Shown: piece after piece, positions 62,577-64,000 of the stretch
Numbering within the stretch: the first letter of the stretch is position 1
Layout of the letters: every line of letters begins with the position of its first letter
Assembly (NCBI RefSeq): GCF_024345225.1
Contig: NZ_BROD01000001.1
Location: forward strand, 1,488,001 to 1,552,000
DNA: 64,000 nt
Origin: Clostridium sp. TW13
GTDB lineage: Bacteria; Bacillota; Clostridia; Clostridiales; Clostridiaceae
Reading direction: 5' to 3'
Translations under genes and position numbers: made by a program
Notes under the pieces: generated by a model
What the model saw: the letters and a program-made list of their open reading frames with translations, nothing else
Database searches by the model: none
Told to the model about the DNA's origin: nothing

Positions 62577-63599
62577 GTGTATTTAGATAAAAGTCTTTTA
62601 ATAAGTGGTGATGCAGGCCATAACTGTTATCCAGATAGTGGAGCAGTAGGAATAAGGGTTGAAGATACTTGTACAAAGGAAATCTGGTTATCTGTGCAAG
62701 CTAAATTAATATCCCTAGGATACAAAGTAAAAGATACCACTCCTTACAATCAAAGATTTAATTCAGTAAGTGGAAGTTTAGGATATAGAGTGAACTTGGC
62801 AAATGCAAGCGGCTCACAATTTCATCTTTGTGTTCACTTGAATATTGGTGGGGGTAAAGGTGTTGAAGCATGGATATCAGCTACAGGGGGAAGGGCAGAA
62901 GAACTAGCAAATCAGCTATGTAATTCAATTGCTGGCTTAGGCTATACCAATAGAGGTGTAAAAGTAGGAAATTTATATGTACCAAAGTATACTAATATGC
63001 CTTGTGTATTAATTGAAGTCTGCTTTTTAGATAGTCAAGAAGATATGAATAGATATAATGTAGATAGTATATCTAATGCTATAGTAAAAGCACTTACAAA
63101 TGAAACTGCAAGTTCTGGTGGAAACAATCAAGGTGGGAATTCCGGCAATACAGTAGATCAGAAAACTGATAGTAATACAACCATAACTAGCAATGCAGTA
63201 ATAGTGAATGATTGGTTGTATGTTAGAGATTCCTCAGGTAATATAATTCCAGGCAGGGTAGATGTAGGGGATAAAATTCAAGTTAAGGATGTACAGTATG
63301 GCAATGGATTAGCTTTGGTAAAGTACCCAGTGCCTTCTGGGACAAGAACTGAATTTGTTAAGAATGCTACAAATTGTATTTCATACTTCTACCAGAATCA
63401 ATGGTCAAATGGAAGTACTTCAGAAATTGTTTATGAAGACAGTGCTTGCACAAAGCCTATAGGAAAGATAAATCCTTATGAAAAGGCCACACCATTGTGC
63501 AGGGTAAATGGCGTATTAAAGGTAGTTTACAACACTATTAAAGGAACTAACACAAAGAGTGGTTTTGTAAGATATAATGGTGGGTTTAATAAGTTTTAA
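62577..63599 (+). CDS. N-acetylmuramoyl-L-alanine amidase (endolysin-like)
   Basis: The protein is 340 residues from GTG at 62577 with TGGAGAGTG upstream; an ATG at 62562 overlaps that site. The N-terminal Amidase_3 domain (about 1-175) has zinc ligands in SGDAGHN, FHLCVHLNIGGG and CVLIEVCFLD. A Gly/Asn-rich linker follows, then a C-terminal cell-wall-binding region (about 205-340). No signal peptide is present, as in phage endolysins that rely on a holin, and a holin gene follows. Confidence 0.9.
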   Translation: MYLDKSLLISGDAGHNCYPDSGAVGIRVEDTCTKEIWLSVQAKLISLGYKVKDTTPYNQRFNSVSGSLGYRVNLANASGSQFHLCVHLNIGGGKGVEAWISATGGRAEELANQLCNSIAGLGYTNRGVKVGNLYVPKYTNMPCVLIEVCFLDSQEDMNRYNVDSISNAIVKALTNETASSGGNNQGGNSGNTVDQKTDSNTTITSNAVIVNDWLYVRDSSGNIIPGRVDVGDKIQVKDVQYGNGLALVKYPVPSGTRTEFVKNATNCISYFYQNQWSNGSTSEIVYEDSACTKPIGKINPYEKATPLCRVNGVLKVVYNTIKGTNTKSGFVRYNGGFNKF

Positions 63600-63718
63600 A
63601 AATAGAGAGCATTTTGTTTTTATGTGATTAGAAAGAAATAAATTTTTATCAAAAAAAGATGAAAAAGTAGGATACTTTTTGTAGCTGGTGAATATATATA
63701 TTTAAAGAGGAGGTGTTA

Positions 63719-63985
63719 ATGATGGATATTCTAAAATTTGTGCCAGAGCAATTAGCAATTTTAATAGCTGCACTATATGTTTTGGGTATGTTCCTAAAGA
63801 ATACTCCTAAAGTTCCTGACTGGACAATTCCTTGGATACTGTTGGTTGTCGGAATTCTTGGTTCAATAGGTCTAGTTGGTTTTTCACCAACAGCAATAAT
63901 TCAAGGTATAATCTGTGCAGGAGCTACGGTTTTGACAAACCAGTTGATAAAACAAACTACTAATGGGATAAACGAAAGTAAGTAA
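63719..63985 (+). CDS. Phage-type holin
   Basis: The protein is 88 residues from ATG at 63719 (AGAGGAGG five bases upstream; a second ATG at 63722 is equally good). Two or three membrane helices (about 10-28, 38-56, 60-76) and a charged tail TTNGINESK fit a small phage holin. It follows the amidase by 120 bases, giving a lysis pair. Confidence 0.8.
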   Translation: MMDILKFVPEQLAILIAALYVLGMFLKNTPKVPDWTIPWILLVVGILGSIGLVGFSPTAIIQGIICAGATVLTNQLIKQTTNGINESK

Positions 63986-64000
63986 TAAAATTGAGGGTAC

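Noticed and set aside
1-64000. tRNA, rRNA and well-known riboswitch classes
   Set aside because: I looked for GC-rich cloverleaf-like segments and familiar conserved cores in the gaps and found none convincing. A covariance-model scan (Infernal/Rfam, tRNAscan) would settle this.

Overview
The window is about 64 kb of very AT-rich chromosome from an anaerobic, endospore-forming member of Clostridium sensu stricto. The grounds are the complete spoIIIA operon, spoIVB, spo0A, spoIIM, ytfJ and a Spo0E-like gene, clostridial protein sequences throughout, strong purine-rich ribosome binding sites, and gene order like the Bacillus/Clostridium spo0A region. The proteins look closest to the C. beijerinckii/C. 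butyricum type, but no species is claimed. I saw no rRNA, tRNA or CRISPR array.

Conserved core (about 0.5-18.8 kb). The order is efp, a zinc-ribbon protein, spoIIIAA-AH, an Asp23-type yqhY, nusB, folD, xseA-xseB, ispA, dxs, tlyA, nadK, argR, recN, spoIVB and spo0A. It joins forespore engulfment, isoprenoid precursor synthesis, DNA repair and the sporulation master switch. spo0A has a good candidate sigma-H promoter overlapping a 0A box. A second conserved block (23.6-32.3 kb) carries a Nudix hydrolase, spoIIM, pyrimidine nucleoside phosphorylase, dacF, scpA-scpB, ytfJ and a second D,D-carboxypeptidase. Between the blocks (19-23.4 kb) sits an accessory insert. It holds an RRNPP-type regulator with a 40-residue signal-peptide gene directly downstream, a membrane-anchored Mrr-like protein, and a secreted barnase with its barstar.

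Accessory half (32.4-56 kb). After mntR/mntH and a flavin oxidoreductase pair comes a decay zone (36.9-43.4 kb). It is built from dispersed repeats, duplicated promoter segments, fragments of the flavin oxidoreductase gene and at least five small broken genes. Next is a 7.1 kb Tn554-like mobile element (43806-50945) with inverted-repeat ends and flanking AATTATG repeats. It encodes three tyrosine recombinases and a TnpC-like protein, and carries a tightly overlapping three-gene cargo: a TIGR04255-like protein, a 68-residue protein and a ComEC-like metallo-beta-lactamase-fold protein. The cargo is the best candidate here for an undescribed system, possibly defence. The element appears to have inserted exactly at the start codon of a small P-loop kinase gene, cutting it from its ribosome binding site. 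A DUF2829 (Tad2-like) protein lies just beyond.

Right end (52-64 kb). It holds a lipoprotein, membrane proteins, an aminoglycoside-phosphotransferase-fold kinase, a VanZ-RDD fusion, plsY beside a DUF692 (multinuclear iron) protein, a CorA-type transporter, an AmmeMemoRadiSam pair and an amidase-holin lysis pair that may be the edge of a prophage or a stand-alone lysis module.
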